64,000 nucleotides of DNA from an uncultured Oscillospiraceae bacterium (GCA_900547095.1 URFG01000007.1:7539-71538); one strand, 5' to 3'. Shown: positions 26,603 through 35,707, numbered from the stretch's first letter. Notes: generated from the sequence alone by a model not told the origin. Numbers and translations: made by a program.

Positions 26603-27436
26603 TCAATACTCGTCGGGAAGCTCATCGATCTCATCGAAGCGGAAAACAGGACCGTCTTTGCAGACATATTTAGCGCCGATATTGCAGCGGCCGCATTTTC
26701 CTATTCCGCATTTCATTCTAAGCTCCATAGTAGTATAAACCTGAGTTTTATCAAAGCCGAGCTCCTGAAGACCGGCAAGTGTGAATTTAATCATAATCGG
26801 GGGCCCGCAGAGAACGGCGATCTTATCGGTTGAAAATCCGAGTTCTTTAACATAATTCGGAACAAATCCGACGTGTCCGTTCCATTCGGGCTGCTCGCGG
26901 TCAATAGTAAGGTGAACGCTTACTCCCGCGTCGTTCGCCCATTCGTCGATAATCTCTTTATAATCGACAAGATCCTGCATACTGCGCGAACCGTAAACAA
27001 TATCTATTTTACCGTAACGGTCGCGGTAGTGGCGGCAGTAATTAATAACCGAGCGGAGAGGAGCAAGACCGATACCGCCTGCTACAAACAGCATATCGTG
27101 ACCTGCAAACTCGGTATCCACCGGGAATGGTCTGCCGTAAGGTCCTCTTATAGTTATCTGCTGACCGACTTCCATTGAATGAAGCCACTCTGTAACGCAG
27201 CCGCATTTTTTAATGGAAAATTCCATAAATTCGGTGTTTGTGGGCGAAGAGGTGATAGAGAACATCGCCTCTCCTACGCCGGGAATTGATAGCATAGCGC
27301 ACTGACCGGGCTTATGGTCGAACACTTTTTTGCCGTCGGGCGTTACGACTCTGAAGGTTTTAACATCGGGAGTATCTATCCTTATATCGGTCACAACGCC
27401 GATCTTAGGAATAAGAGGTTCTTTTAAATCAACCAT
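26603..27436 (-). CDS. FlxA-like FAD/NAD(P)-binding oxidoreductase subunit
   Basis: A 277-residue ferredoxin-reductase-type protein (DHODH electron-transfer subunit/AsrB/FlxA family). The FAD region includes HKPGQCAMLSIPGVGEAMFS; the pyridine-nucleotide region has FVAGGIGLAPLRSVI and CGPPIMI; a [2Fe-2S] site follows, CGIGKCGRCNIGAKYVCKDG. It probably oxidises NADH and hands electrons to the Fe-S subunits encoded before it. Overlaps the preceding gene by eight bases. In known FlxABCD-HdrABC systems this subunit is the NADH dehydrogenase entry point. Confidence 0.8.
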   Translation of the reverse strand: MVDLKEPLIPKIGVVTDIRIDTPDVKTFRVVTPDGKKVFDHKPGQCAMLSIPGVGEAMFSITSSPTNTEFMEFSIKKCGCVTEWLHSMEVGQQITIRGPYGRPFPVDTEFAGHDMLFVAGGIGLAPLRSVINYCRHYRDRYGKIDIVYGSRSMQDLVDYKEIIDEWANDAGVSVHLTIDREQPEWNGHVGFVPNYVKELGFSTDKIAVLCGPPIMIKFTLAGLQELGFDKTQVYTTMELRMKCGIGKCGRCNIGAKYVCKDGPVFRFDEIDELPDEY

Positions 27437-28454
27437 TATTTTTACCTCCCAATTTTTTCATAACTTTTACTATATTCATCTGAATAGGACATTTTGCAAG
27501 ACATCTTCCGCAGCCGACACAAGAGAACATACCGTCATACCTTGTCGGGAAATATACAAGCTTGTGCATAAATCTCTGGCGGAATCTTTCAAGCTGTGTA
27601 AGCCTCGGCTGACCTGCCGACATTTTAGTGAATTCGGAATACATACACGAATCCCAGCAACGGAAACGCTTAACACCGTGACCGGTATTAAAATCCTTGA
27701 TATCATAACACTGGCATGTTGGGCAAACGAATGTGCAGGTTCCGCAGCCTAAGCAGGATTGCGAAAGCTCTTTCCACTCGGGAGCATCGAAAAACTCTTT
27801 GGTTTTGCCTGCTCCGAAAGAGTCGGTTTTAAGACCGCTTAAGGGAAGCTTTTTCATTCTTTCGCTTATAAGCTGCTTTTGAGCGCTTACTGCTGACTCA
27901 TCGGCAGAAGAAGAAACAATTTCAAAAGCCTTTTCAAGCTTTTTACCCTTTTCGGTCTTTATTTCATAATAAAATCCGTCTTCTGTTTTATAGCACTCTA
28001 TATCTGCACCCGGATTTGCCGGATCGATGCCGAAAGCTGTGCAGAAACAGGTTTCCGCAGGCTTGGTGCAGGCAAGAGTTACTATAATTCCGTGATCGCG
28101 GCGGTTTTTATAATAGCTGTCCACAGGATCCGAAAGAAAGACCTTATCTAACACTTCAAAGCTTTTTGCATCGCAGGCTCTTACTCCGAACACGACAAAA
28201 TCTTCGCATTCGTTTCTCGTATCGATAATATCGATATTTTTTCCCTCGATTTTAAAATCCATAAGATTTTCAGTCTGGGGGAAGAAGAAATCCTTTGCGC
28301 TGCGAACGGTGTTTAAAGCGTCGGACATTATTTTATCTTCCGACCAAATTTCAAATTTTGCTCCTTTTTCGGAGTCAACGGGAAGATAAAGCGTATTCTC
28401 TTTTGCAATTTCGGCAAAAAGACCGCTCATATTTTCAAGTGAGATCTTACGCAT
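27429..28454 (-). CDS. Fe-S subunit, FlxB/AsrA-like
   Basis: 341 residues from ATG 28454, preferred over GTG 28463 because AGAGGTG sits at proper distance. The N-terminal half (about 1-220) resembles anaerobic sulfite reductase subunit A with VVFGVRACDAKSFEVLD. Two [4Fe-4S] motifs follow: CLGCGTCTFVCPTCQC (about 238-253) and CVGCGRCLAKCP (about 315). It would connect the FAD/NADH subunit with MvhD and HdrA. Overlaps both neighbours by eight bases. No sulfite reductase catalytic gene is nearby, so the sulfite role is unlikely. Confidence 0.75.
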   Translation of the reverse strand: MRKISLENMSGLFAEIAKENTLYLPVDSEKGAKFEIWSEDKIMSDALNTVRSAKDFFFPQTENLMDFKIEGKNIDIIDTRNECEDFVVFGVRACDAKSFEVLDKVFLSDPVDSYYKNRRDHGIIVTLACTKPAETCFCTAFGIDPANPGADIECYKTEDGFYYEIKTEKGKKLEKAFEIVSSSADESAVSAQKQLISERMKKLPLSGLKTDSFGAGKTKEFFDAPEWKELSQSCLGCGTCTFVCPTCQCYDIKDFNTGHGVKRFRCWDSCMYSEFTKMSAGQPRLTQLERFRQRFMHKLVYFPTRYDGMFSCVGCGRCLAKCPIQMNIVKVMKKLGGKNNG

Positions 28455-29439
28455 TGTCTTCACCTCTTCTTACGGCTTTTCCGGGTTCAATATCCTCTGT
28501 GGAATAATTTACTATCGGCGCTCTGTTTCCTACTTCTGCTCCTGCCTGATAATCGCCGTAAAACTCATTTATATCCTTGATAAATTTACGGTTAAGCAGG
28601 TGAAGCGGAATATGCTGAGGACATACTCTTGAACATTCTCCGCAATCGGTACATCTTCCTACAACGTGGAATGCTCTGATTATATGAAACATCTTTTCTT
28701 CAAAAGAGTTTGACGCGGCTTTATTTTCAAGTCCCGAATTAGGATTATCAAACACGCATTTTTCGCAGGTGCAAGCCGGGCATACATCGCGGCAGGCATT
28801 ACATCTGATACAGCGCGAAAGCTCATTCTGCCAAAATGCGAACCTTTCGTCGGGAGTCATTTTTTCAAGCTTTTCAACCTCGTCAAAGCGGTTAGAATCA
28901 AGCACCTCGCCGTCGGAGCCTAAAAGCTCATCATAAGCGACATGTTTTTTAGACTTGCAGTTTAAGCATCTGTCTGGCAAAAGCTCGTTTCTGTCAAATA
29001 CCTTTTCACCGTCGAAAAGGGTTTCGACAACGACCTTTTCGCCCTCATCTTTGATTCTGCTTATTCCCTCGCACAAGCTTTTTATCTTCGAATAATCAAG
29101 CATACCATTACAAGGAACGCCTACGGCATAAACCTTTTCACGGTCAAAGCGATGCTCGGTCAAAAGCTGATTAAAGCTATAGGTATCGCAGGGTTTTAAA
29201 AATACGAGAACTTTATTTTCGGATTTAGCGGTTTCTTTAATAAGGTATTTTGAAAAATTAGCTCCGCAGAAGTCATTGAAAACAAAATCTGCGTTAAGCT
29301 CGCTTTCGTTTTCGAAGACTGCGGGAGTGATATCATAATCAAACTCGCCAGTTTTCCAGCCTAAAACTCTGTCGACCTTATTGCTTTTTAAAAGCTCTTC
29401 CGCTTTGTTTATGAGAATTTCGCGATTTATTTCTTGCAT
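28447..29439 (-). CDS. Fe-S subunit, FlxC-like
   Basis: 330 residues, related in plan to its neighbour: an N-terminal domain with KVLVFLKPCDTYSFNQLL, an FrhB-like cysteine pair (CLNCKSKKH, about 182-190) and two [4Fe-4S] motifs CIRCNACRDVCPACTC (about 223-238) and CTDCGECSRVCP (about 276). Position between the MvhD-like gene and the FlxB-like gene, with overlaps of 13 and 8 bases, suggests a fixed complex. Exact correspondence to FlxC of Desulfovibrio would need alignment. Confidence 0.7.
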   Translation of the reverse strand: MQEINREILINKAEELLKSNKVDRVLGWKTGEFDYDITPAVFENESELNADFVFNDFCGANFSKYLIKETAKSENKVLVFLKPCDTYSFNQLLTEHRFDREKVYAVGVPCNGMLDYSKIKSLCEGISRIKDEGEKVVVETLFDGEKVFDRNELLPDRCLNCKSKKHVAYDELLGSDGEVLDSNRFDEVEKLEKMTPDERFAFWQNELSRCIRCNACRDVCPACTCEKCVFDNPNSGLENKAASNSFEEKMFHIIRAFHVVGRCTDCGECSRVCPQHIPLHLLNRKFIKDINEFYGDYQAGAEVGNRAPIVNYSTEDIEPGKAVRRGEDNA

Positions 29440-29861
29440 CGTAAATCCTCCAATCTTTTGTTTTCGCCGAGAGCGCTGACTGTTTTTACAAAATCATTCA
29501 TAGTTTCAGCAAATTTTGCGCCCTCTGCCGCAGATACCCATTCAACTCTTGTGCGTTCTTTTTCAATACCTAAGAAATCAAGCATTGAGAAAAGCAGAGC
29601 CATTCTGCGGCGGGTATAGTAATTTCCCGAAGTATAATGGCAGTCGCCCGGGTGGCAGCCGCAAAGAATAACGCCGTCTGCCCCGCGCTGAAACGCACGG
29701 AGAATGAATGACGGATTAACTCTGCAGGAGCAGGGCACTCTGATTATTTTTACCTCGGCGGGATAGTTAAGCCTGTTATTACCGGCAAGATCGGCGCCCG
29801 CATATGAACACCAGTTACAGCAAAATGCCACAATAAGCGGCTTATATTCATTTACTTGCAT
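29427..29861 (-). CDS. MvhD/FlxD-like electron-transfer protein
   Basis: 144 residues. The MvhD family links a hydrogenase or NADH dehydrogenase to HdrA through a [2Fe-2S] centre. Recognised by FCCNWCSYAGADLAG (residues 13-27), RVPCSCRVNPSFILRAF and GVILCGCHPGDCHY. It overlaps hdrA by ten bases and the next gene by 13. Presence of MvhD without hydrogenase subunits, but with an FAD/NAD protein, is what identifies an NADH-linked Flx-type module. Confidence 0.9.
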   Translation of the reverse strand: MQVNEYKPLIVAFCCNWCSYAGADLAGNNRLNYPAEVKIIRVPCSCRVNPSFILRAFQRGADGVILCGCHPGDCHYTSGNYYTRRRMALLFSMLDFLGIEKERTRVEWVSAAEGAKFAETMNDFVKTVSALGENKRLEDLRCKK

Positions 29862-31846
29862 ATTGCGTCAACCTCCGCCATAATTTGTTTATTCAAGAAT
29901 CCCTTAAGATCCATAGCTCCCGACATACAAGCGACCGTGCAGGCGCCGCAGCCCTGGCATACAGCCTCGTTTACAACTGCAACTCTGCGGACTTTCGTGG
30001 TCCTGTCAGGCATTCTGAATTCTTTATCTTCATAGGAAATAGCGCCGTAGGGGCAGACCTTTTCGCAGGTGGAACAGCCGTTACACATCATTTCATCCGA
30101 ATGTGCAACACAGGGGTTACCCATAAGTTTGTCCTTGCAAAGAAGCCCTATAACCTTTGACGCCGCGGCTCCTGCCTGTGATACAGTTTCGGGGATATCT
30201 TTCGGTCCCTGGCAGGTGCCCGAAAGGAACACGCCGGCAGTAGGACTTTCGACCGGGCGAAGCTTCGGATGAGCCTCGGTAAAGAAATCGTTTGTATCCA
30301 TACTTGCGGTAAGCATAGTAGCAAGCGGGCGGGCTGATTTATCCGGCTCTATAGCGGCGGCAAGAACAACTAAATCAGCGTCTATATGAAGCTGCTTGCC
30401 ATAGATAAGATCGGATCCCTGAACTTTAAGCTTTTTGCCCTCGGGAGTAACTTTTCCTACCATACCCTTTATGTAATGAACGCCGTATTCTTCAACAGCT
30501 CTTCTGTAAAACTCATCGAAGTTCTTACCCGGAGTTCTTACATCTATATAGAATACATAAACCTCGGTATCGGGATATTTATCTCTTATGAGCATTGCGT
30601 GCTTAGCGGTATACATACAGCATATCTTTGAGCAGTACTCTTTGCCTTTTTCGGCGCATTTATCACATCTTGAGCCTACGCACTGAACGAAAACTATAGT
30701 GTGGGGATGCTCATTATCCGAAGGTCTTAAAAGAGTGCCTCCCGTAGGACCTGCGGCATTCATAAGTCTTTCAAGCTCAAGAGAAGTTATAACATCTTTT
30801 GACTCGCTGTAAGCAAACTCATCGAATTTTTCAACCGAGATGGGATTAAATCCTGTTGCAACAACTATTGCGCCGTATTTCTCCTCGATGAATTCATCCT
30901 TTGCATTATAATCGATAGCCTTGGCTGTGCAGACTTTTGAACATACTCCGCATTTGCCGGTTTTAAGCATCATACAGTGGTTAGGATCGATAGTCGCAAC
31001 TTTCGGAACAGCCTGAGCAAAAGGAATATAAATAGCTCTGCGGTTATCCATTCCGAGGTTAAATTCATTCGGAACTTTTCTTTGAGGACACTTTTCTGTA
31101 CAAAGACCGCAGCCTGTACATACATCCTCTTTTACATATCTTGCTTTTTTCTTTATAGTAACATCAAAATTTCCTACAAAGCCTTTAACATCCGTTACTT
31201 CAGAATAGGAATAAATTTTGATTTTTTCATTCTGAGCAACGTCAACCATTTTAGGCGTTAAAATACACGCGGCGCAGTCAAGAGTCGGGAATGTTTTATC
31301 AAGCTGAGCCATTTTTCCGCCGATAGTGGGCTTTGTTTCAACTATGTCTACAGGGAACCCTGCGTCTGCAATATCAAGAGCAGTCTGGATACCGGCTATT
31401 CCTCCGCCGATAACAAGCGCTCTTTTTGTAACGGGGCTTTCTCCGGGTGTGAGCGGTGCGTTAAGATTTACTTTTGCAACCGCGGCTTTTGCAAGAATTA
31501 TCGCCTTTTCGGTACCTATCGGCATATCCTTATGTACCCAGGAACACTGCTCGCGGATATTTGCAATTTCCACCATATAGGAATTAAGTCCTGCGGCAGC
31601 GGCGGTCTTTCTGAAAGTAGCCTCGTGCATTCTCGGAGAACATGAGCAGATAACTATTCCGCTGAGCTTATTTTCCTTGATAGCGTTTTTTATCATATCC
31701 TGTCCGGCCTGCGAACACATATACTGATAATCGGTGGAGAAAACAACTCCCGGCTCCGATTTTAGAGCTTCCGCAACAGCCTTTACATCTACCGTTCCTG
31801 CGATATTGGTACCGCAGTGGCAAACAAAAACACCTATTCTCTGCAT
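29852..31846 (-). CDS. hdrA: Heterodisulfide reductase-like flavin-bifurcating subunit A
   Basis: About 664 residues. HdrA carries the FAD that splits electron pairs between a high- and a low-potential acceptor (ferredoxin). Seen here: N-terminal VFVCHCGTNIAGTVD, the FAD motif ALVIGGGIAGIQTALDIADAG, the HdrA signature FPTLDCAACILTPKM, internal clusters CTGCGLCTEKCP and CGVCSKVC, and C-terminal ferredoxin pair CNGCSTCEKVCP and CQGCGACTVACM. ATG 31846 lies nine bases after AGGAG; ATG 31852 is the alternative. Cytoplasmic. Operon order is hdrB-hdrC-hdrA-mvhD. Confidence 0.92.
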   Translation of the reverse strand: MQRIGVFVCHCGTNIAGTVDVKAVAEALKSEPGVVFSTDYQYMCSQAGQDMIKNAIKENKLSGIVICSCSPRMHEATFRKTAAAAGLNSYMVEIANIREQCSWVHKDMPIGTEKAIILAKAAVAKVNLNAPLTPGESPVTKRALVIGGGIAGIQTALDIADAGFPVDIVETKPTIGGKMAQLDKTFPTLDCAACILTPKMVDVAQNEKIKIYSYSEVTDVKGFVGNFDVTIKKKARYVKEDVCTGCGLCTEKCPQRKVPNEFNLGMDNRRAIYIPFAQAVPKVATIDPNHCMMLKTGKCGVCSKVCTAKAIDYNAKDEFIEEKYGAIVVATGFNPISVEKFDEFAYSESKDVITSLELERLMNAAGPTGGTLLRPSDNEHPHTIVFVQCVGSRCDKCAEKGKEYCSKICCMYTAKHAMLIRDKYPDTEVYVFYIDVRTPGKNFDEFYRRAVEEYGVHYIKGMVGKVTPEGKKLKVQGSDLIYGKQLHIDADLVVLAAAIEPDKSARPLATMLTASMDTNDFFTEAHPKLRPVESPTAGVFLSGTCQGPKDIPETVSQAGAAASKVIGLLCKDKLMGNPCVAHSDEMMCNGCSTCEKVCPYGAISYEDKEFRMPDRTTKVRRVAVVNEAVCQGCGACTVACMSGAMDLKGFLNKQIMAEVDAICK

Positions 31847-31863
31847 TGTCATTTTCTCCTTTC

Positions 31864-32256
31864 TTATTTGGAATATTTGCGCAAAGCGCTCATAATTGCC
31901 TGCTGGGGCATATCTTCATCTATAATATCGGGAATATCATTTGCGGTTAAATGATTGGCGCCCTTTTGCCTGATAACCGATAGTCTTACAGCCTCAATAA
32001 GCTTTGCAGGCTCAACGCCTCTCGGACAGCGGTCAACACACGCAAAGCACGAAAGACATTTATAAACAGACTCGGATTTCATAAGAGTTTCTATATCACC
32101 GTTTTCCACCATATATACGAATTGGTGGGGATGATATTCCATTTCGTCATAAGAAGGACATGTACCCGAACACTTTCCGCAGCGCATACACTTTACGGGG
32201 TTTACTCCGCTTATGCGAAGAATATTTTCTTTTGTAAGTTCAGATTTACTCAGCAT
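31864..32256 (-). CDS. hdrC: Heterodisulfide reductase-like subunit C
   Basis: 130 residues with two [4Fe-4S] motifs, CMRCGKCSGTCPSY and CLSCFACVDRCPRG, the usual HdrC layout. It passes electrons from HdrA to HdrB. Start at ATG 32256 has AGGAGG six bases upstream; the ATG at 32262 abuts that site and is unlikely. Overlaps hdrB by 11 bases. Confidence 0.92.
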   Translation of the reverse strand: MLSKSELTKENILRISGVNPVKCMRCGKCSGTCPSYDEMEYHPHQFVYMVENGDIETLMKSESVYKCLSCFACVDRCPRGVEPAKLIEAVRLSVIRQKGANHLTANDIPDIIDEDMPQQAIMSALRKYSK

Positions 32257-33052
32257 TTTCATCCTCCTTTAAACCGAGAGCTTCGGCTAAAATTTCAGTG
32301 AAATAAACAACCGGAATTTTACTGCCGTTTTTAATAAGATTATATTTGCACAGCGGACAGGCTGTGACGATCATTTCAGCACCGTTTGCCGCAGCATTGT
32401 CAGAAATAATATTAGAGCGCTTTTTGGCGGTTTCAGGATTTTCGAGAGCGATATATCCTCCGCAGCACTCATTTCTCTGCGAATATTTTACCGGGGTTGC
32501 TCCGAGAGCGCTGATGAAATCTTCGATTATACTCGGATTTTCAGGATCGTCCATCTGCATAGTTGTGTGCGGTCTTAAAAGCAGACATCCGTAATAAGCG
32601 GCGATCTTTTTGCCCGAAAGAGGCTTTTTAACGGCTTCTTTTATCTTATCGAAGCCTACTTTATCCCGCAAAAGCTCTAAATAGTGCAAAACCTCTGTTT
32701 CGCCGTTATAAGGAGCTTTTTTCTCCTTATCCTGCGACATATAAAGATTTACCTTGTCGGATGTTTCCTTATCTGTCTTCATAATATGATTAGTCTGCTT
32801 GATAACATTGTGGCAGGCGGAACATACCGTGACAAGCGGTCTGTTTTCATCCCTTGCGGCGATAAGAGCTCTTACGCTCGGAAGCTTTGACGCTATCTCG
32901 TCCTTAGCGCTTACAAAAACTCCTCCGCAGCACTGCCAATTATCAATTTCTATCATTTCCACGCCTAAAGCGGCGGCGCTTTCTCTTGCATAAAGATCAA
33001 GATCTTTTGCCTTCGTGCGAAGAGTGCAGCCGGGAAAATAACTGACCTTCAT
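32246..33052 (-). CDS. hdrB: Heterodisulfide reductase-like subunit B
   Basis: 268 residues with both CCG domains: NWQCCGGVF...CSACHN (about 38-80) and NECCGGYIA...CPLC (about 198-237). In methanogens these hold the noncubane [4Fe-4S] clusters that reduce CoM-S-S-CoB. The natural disulfide is absent in bacteria, so here HdrB may reduce another thiol/disulfide carrier or serve as the relay toward FrdB; the latter is my inference from the operon. Starts 17 bases after fumC. Confidence 0.9.
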   Translation of the reverse strand: MKVSYFPGCTLRTKAKDLDLYARESAAALGVEMIEIDNWQCCGGVFVSAKDEIASKLPSVRALIAARDENRPLVTVCSACHNVIKQTNHIMKTDKETSDKVNLYMSQDKEKKAPYNGETEVLHYLELLRDKVGFDKIKEAVKKPLSGKKIAAYYGCLLLRPHTTMQMDDPENPSIIEDFISALGATPVKYSQRNECCGGYIALENPETAKKRSNIISDNAAANGAEMIVTACPLCKYNLIKNGSKIPVVYFTEILAEALGLKEDENAE

Positions 33053-33069
33053 CTTGTTCCTCCAGTTCT

Positions 33070-34446
33070 TTAAACCATCTCTTCGGGATGGAATACTTCA
33101 TCAAATTTTTCCGCAGAAAGGAAACCGAGCTGAACGCACGCCTCTTTAAGCGAAATATTATCTTTATAAGCTTTTTTTGCTGTTTTTGCGGCATTTTCAT
33201 ATCCTATATAAGGATTGAGAGCCGTAACAAGCATAAGCGAATTATGAAGATTATGGTGCATTTTTTCTTTATTTGCGGTAATTCCGACAGCACAGTTATT
33301 ATTAAACGAAATAATCGCCTCTGCAAGCAAGCGTGCAGACTGCAGGAAATTATAAGCGGTGACAGGCATAAACACATTAAGTTCAAAGTTGCCCTGTGAA
33401 GCCGCCATTCCTACCGCAACATCATTGCCCATAACCTGAACCGCCACCATAGTAACAGCCTCGCACTGGGTGGGGTTTACCTTTCCGGGCATGATCGAAG
33501 AGCCGGGCTCATTTTCGGGAATATGGATCTCGCCTAAGCCGTCACGCGGACCGGAAGCAAGCCATCTTACATCATTTGCTATTTTCATCATATCGCAGGC
33601 GGCGGCTTTTATAGCGCCGTGAGCGAATACTATTTCATCCTTTGAAGTAAGGGCGTGGAATTTGTTCCCTGCCGTTACAAAAGGCTTGTTTGTAAGCTCT
33701 GCGACTTTTTTTGCGACAAGCTCCGAAAAGCCTTTTGGAGCATTAAGACCTGTTCCTACGGCGGTTCCGCCGAGCGCAAGTTCATAAAGCGGCTTTACTG
33801 CGGCTTTTAAAAGCTCTACATCACGCTCAAGACTCGCTCTCCAGCCGGAAATTTCCTGCGAGAACTTGATAGGAGTGGCGTCCTGCAAATGGGTACGGCC
33901 GGATTTAACAATTCCCTCGTTTTCCTTTTCAAGTCTTTTAAAGGTTTCTATAAGAGTGTTAAGCGCGGGGATAAGCTTATCCTCAACCGCTATAACGGCA
34001 GAAATGTGCATTGCAGTCGGGAAGGTGTCATTTGAAGACTGACTCATATTTATATCATCGTTAGGATGACAAAGCTTTTTTTCTGCTATCTGATTTGCGC
34101 GGTTTGCTATAACCTCGTTTGCATTCATATTCGATTGCGTGCCGGAACCTGTCTGCCAGACGACGAGCGGAAAATGTCCGTTTAAAGAGCCGGAGATTAC
34201 CTCATCGCAAGCTTTTACAATACAACCAAGCTTTTCTTCGGTCATTTTTTCGGGGCGAAGCTCAGCATTTGCAAGAGCTGCCGCTTTTTTAAGAATTCCG
34301 AAAGCGTGCGTTATTTCTCTCGGCATGGTTTCGATATCCACGCCGATCTTAAAATTTTCGTGGCTTCTCTGGGTTTGCGCCGCCCACAGTCTGTCTGCAG
34401 GGACTTTCATTTCACCCATAGAATCGTGTTCAATACGGTAATCCAT
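33070..34446 (-). CDS. fumC: Class II fumarate hydratase
   Basis: 458 residues from ATG 34446 (AAAGG upstream; the ATG at 34464 has no ribosome site). Interconverts malate and fumarate without Fe-S cluster. Superfamily signature GSSIMPGKVNPTQCEA (about 310-325), TGSGTQSNMNANEV, MSQSSNDTFPTAMH and SGRTHLQDATPI fit fumarase; aspartase shares much of this, but the flanking malate dehydrogenase and fumarate reductase genes favour fumarase. Second gene of the operon. Confidence 0.92.
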   Translation of the reverse strand: MDYRIEHDSMGEMKVPADRLWAAQTQRSHENFKIGVDIETMPREITHAFGILKKAAALANAELRPEKMTEEKLGCIVKACDEVISGSLNGHFPLVVWQTGSGTQSNMNANEVIANRANQIAEKKLCHPNDDINMSQSSNDTFPTAMHISAVIAVEDKLIPALNTLIETFKRLEKENEGIVKSGRTHLQDATPIKFSQEISGWRASLERDVELLKAAVKPLYELALGGTAVGTGLNAPKGFSELVAKKVAELTNKPFVTAGNKFHALTSKDEIVFAHGAIKAAACDMMKIANDVRWLASGPRDGLGEIHIPENEPGSSIMPGKVNPTQCEAVTMVAVQVMGNDVAVGMAASQGNFELNVFMPVTAYNFLQSARLLAEAIISFNNNCAVGITANKEKMHHNLHNSLMLVTALNPYIGYENAAKTAKKAYKDNISLKEACVQLGFLSAEKFDEVFHPEEMV

Positions 34447-34463
34447 ATTCAATCGACCTTTCA

Positions 34464-35411
34464 TTAAATATTAAGGCTTGATATTACCTCTTTTAAGGTA
34501 TCTGCACTCTTTCTGAGTTTTACAACTTCATCATCGGTGAGCGAAAGATTTACTTTGCCTCTTACGCAATTGTTACCGATCATATTTAGGGTTGAAAGGC
34601 AGACGTTATCAATGCCGTACTCCCCGTGCATCATCGTGGAAACGGTCATAGTGGTATCCATTCCGCCGAGCAAGCACTTGCATATATGACATACGGATAC
34701 TGAAACAGCATAAAAGGTTGCTCCCTTTCTCGCTATAACTCTTGCGCCCGATTTTCTTACATACTGCTCAATATCTTCAAGATTAAGCTCGGGATTGGCA
34801 ATTCCGTTATTCTCGCTTAAAAGCTTTGCGCAGTCCCTGATAGGAACATTCGAAATGTTCGCAACGGACCACGGAATAAACGAAGAATCACCGTGCTCGC
34901 CGAGAACATAAGCATGAACGTTAGCCTGAGAAATATTGTAGTACTCAGAAAGTCTTGAGCGAAGTCTTGCGGTATCGAGAATAGTACCCGAACCGAGGAT
35001 CTTGTTTTCGGGAATTCCCGAAAGCTTGCAGAATGTATATGTAAGCACGTCAACAGGGTTGCTTACTATAACATAAGTCGCGTCGGGAGCATATTTGGTG
35101 ATCTCGGGAATAATACTCTTGGTTATATCCACATTGGTCTGAGCAAGCTCAAGGCGGGTCTGACCCGGCTTTCTTGCAATTCCCGATGTGAGAATAACGA
35201 TATCCGATCCCTCGGCGTCACGATAGTCACCTGCATATACCGAGCAGGCGCTGCAGAACGGCGTTCCCTGCCTGATGTCAAGAGCTTCGCCTAAAGCCTT
35301 TTCATTGTTGATATCGATCATTACGATATCCGAAGCGATACCCATAACCGTGAGTGTGTAAGCAATCGTTGAGCCGACGCTGCCTGTACCGATGATTGAA
35401 ATTTTGTTCAT
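34464..35411 (-). CDS. mdh: NAD-dependent malate dehydrogenase (LDH-like fold)
   Basis: 315 residues of the lactate/malate dehydrogenase family: Rossmann motif IGTGSVGSTIAYTL, Asp33 favouring NAD, catalytic GEHGDSSF (His) and DTARLRSRL (Asp, Arg). The substrate loop reads IARKPGQTR: the residue at LDH position 102 is Arg80, as in malate dehydrogenases, not Gln as in lactate dehydrogenases (QKPGET). The first position in an operon followed by fumarase and fumarate reductase supports oxaloacetate to malate. Automatic pipelines would likely call it L-lactate dehydrogenase. Confidence 0.82.
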   Translation of the reverse strand: MNKISIIGTGSVGSTIAYTLTVMGIASDIVMIDINNEKALGEALDIRQGTPFCSACSVYAGDYRDAEGSDIVILTSGIARKPGQTRLELAQTNVDITKSIIPEITKYAPDATYVIVSNPVDVLTYTFCKLSGIPENKILGSGTILDTARLRSRLSEYYNISQANVHAYVLGEHGDSSFIPWSVANISNVPIRDCAKLLSENNGIANPELNLEDIEQYVRKSGARVIARKGATFYAVSVSVCHICKCLLGGMDTTMTVSTMMHGEYGIDNVCLSTLNMIGNNCVRGKVNLSLTDDEVVKLRKSADTLKEVISSLNI

Positions 35412-35443
35412 AATACACCTTCCTATGTTACATATTAGTATAT

Positions 35444-35452
35444 ATTATAACA
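35444..35452 (-). promoter_or_regulatory. Extended -10 promoter of the malate-fumarate operon
   Basis: On the minus strand TGTTATAAT: a TATAAT (35444-35449) preceded by TG. No good -35 hexamer is seen at 17 nt. Around it TATGTTA and TAACATA form an inverted pair spaced by about 17 bases, of unknown meaning. Confidence 0.5.
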
Positions 35453-35656
35453 TATTACGACAATTTTTGGAATTGCGATTTTTGCATAGCGGTATTCATT
35501 ATTTGTATATATAGCTTTTTTGATATACCAATTATCATTATACCATTTATGAGCATTAAATCAACAGGAAATTTTTTATATTTTTATGTTAATAATACGG
35601 TTTTAATTATGTTAAATCAAAATAACCGATTTTATGTTATAAAAGTTTTAAAATAC

Positions 35657-35685
35657 TTGTTTTATAGGAAATATTGTGATATAAT
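35657..35685 (+). promoter_or_regulatory. Promoter of the P-type ATPase gene
   Basis: TTGTTT (35657-35662), 17-nt spacer, TATAAT (35680-35685). The region 35412-35656 between the divergent promoters is very AT-rich and shows nothing else. Confidence 0.6.
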
Positions 35686-35707
35686 ACAATCTGAGCGAGG
35701 TGAGAAA

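Noticed and set aside
27429..28454. Anaerobic sulfite reductase subunit A
   Set aside because: Similarity is to the shared Fe-S architecture; no siroheme subunit (AsrC) is nearby, while HdrABC and MvhD are.
34464..35411. L-lactate dehydrogenase call
   Set aside because: Position 102 is Arg and not Gln, and the operon has fumarase and fumarate reductase.
35412..35470. Rex (redox repressor) operator at the malate-fumarate promoter
   Set aside because: The TATGTTA/TAACATA arms are about 17 bases apart, far wider than the TTGTTAA-N4-TTAACAA type.
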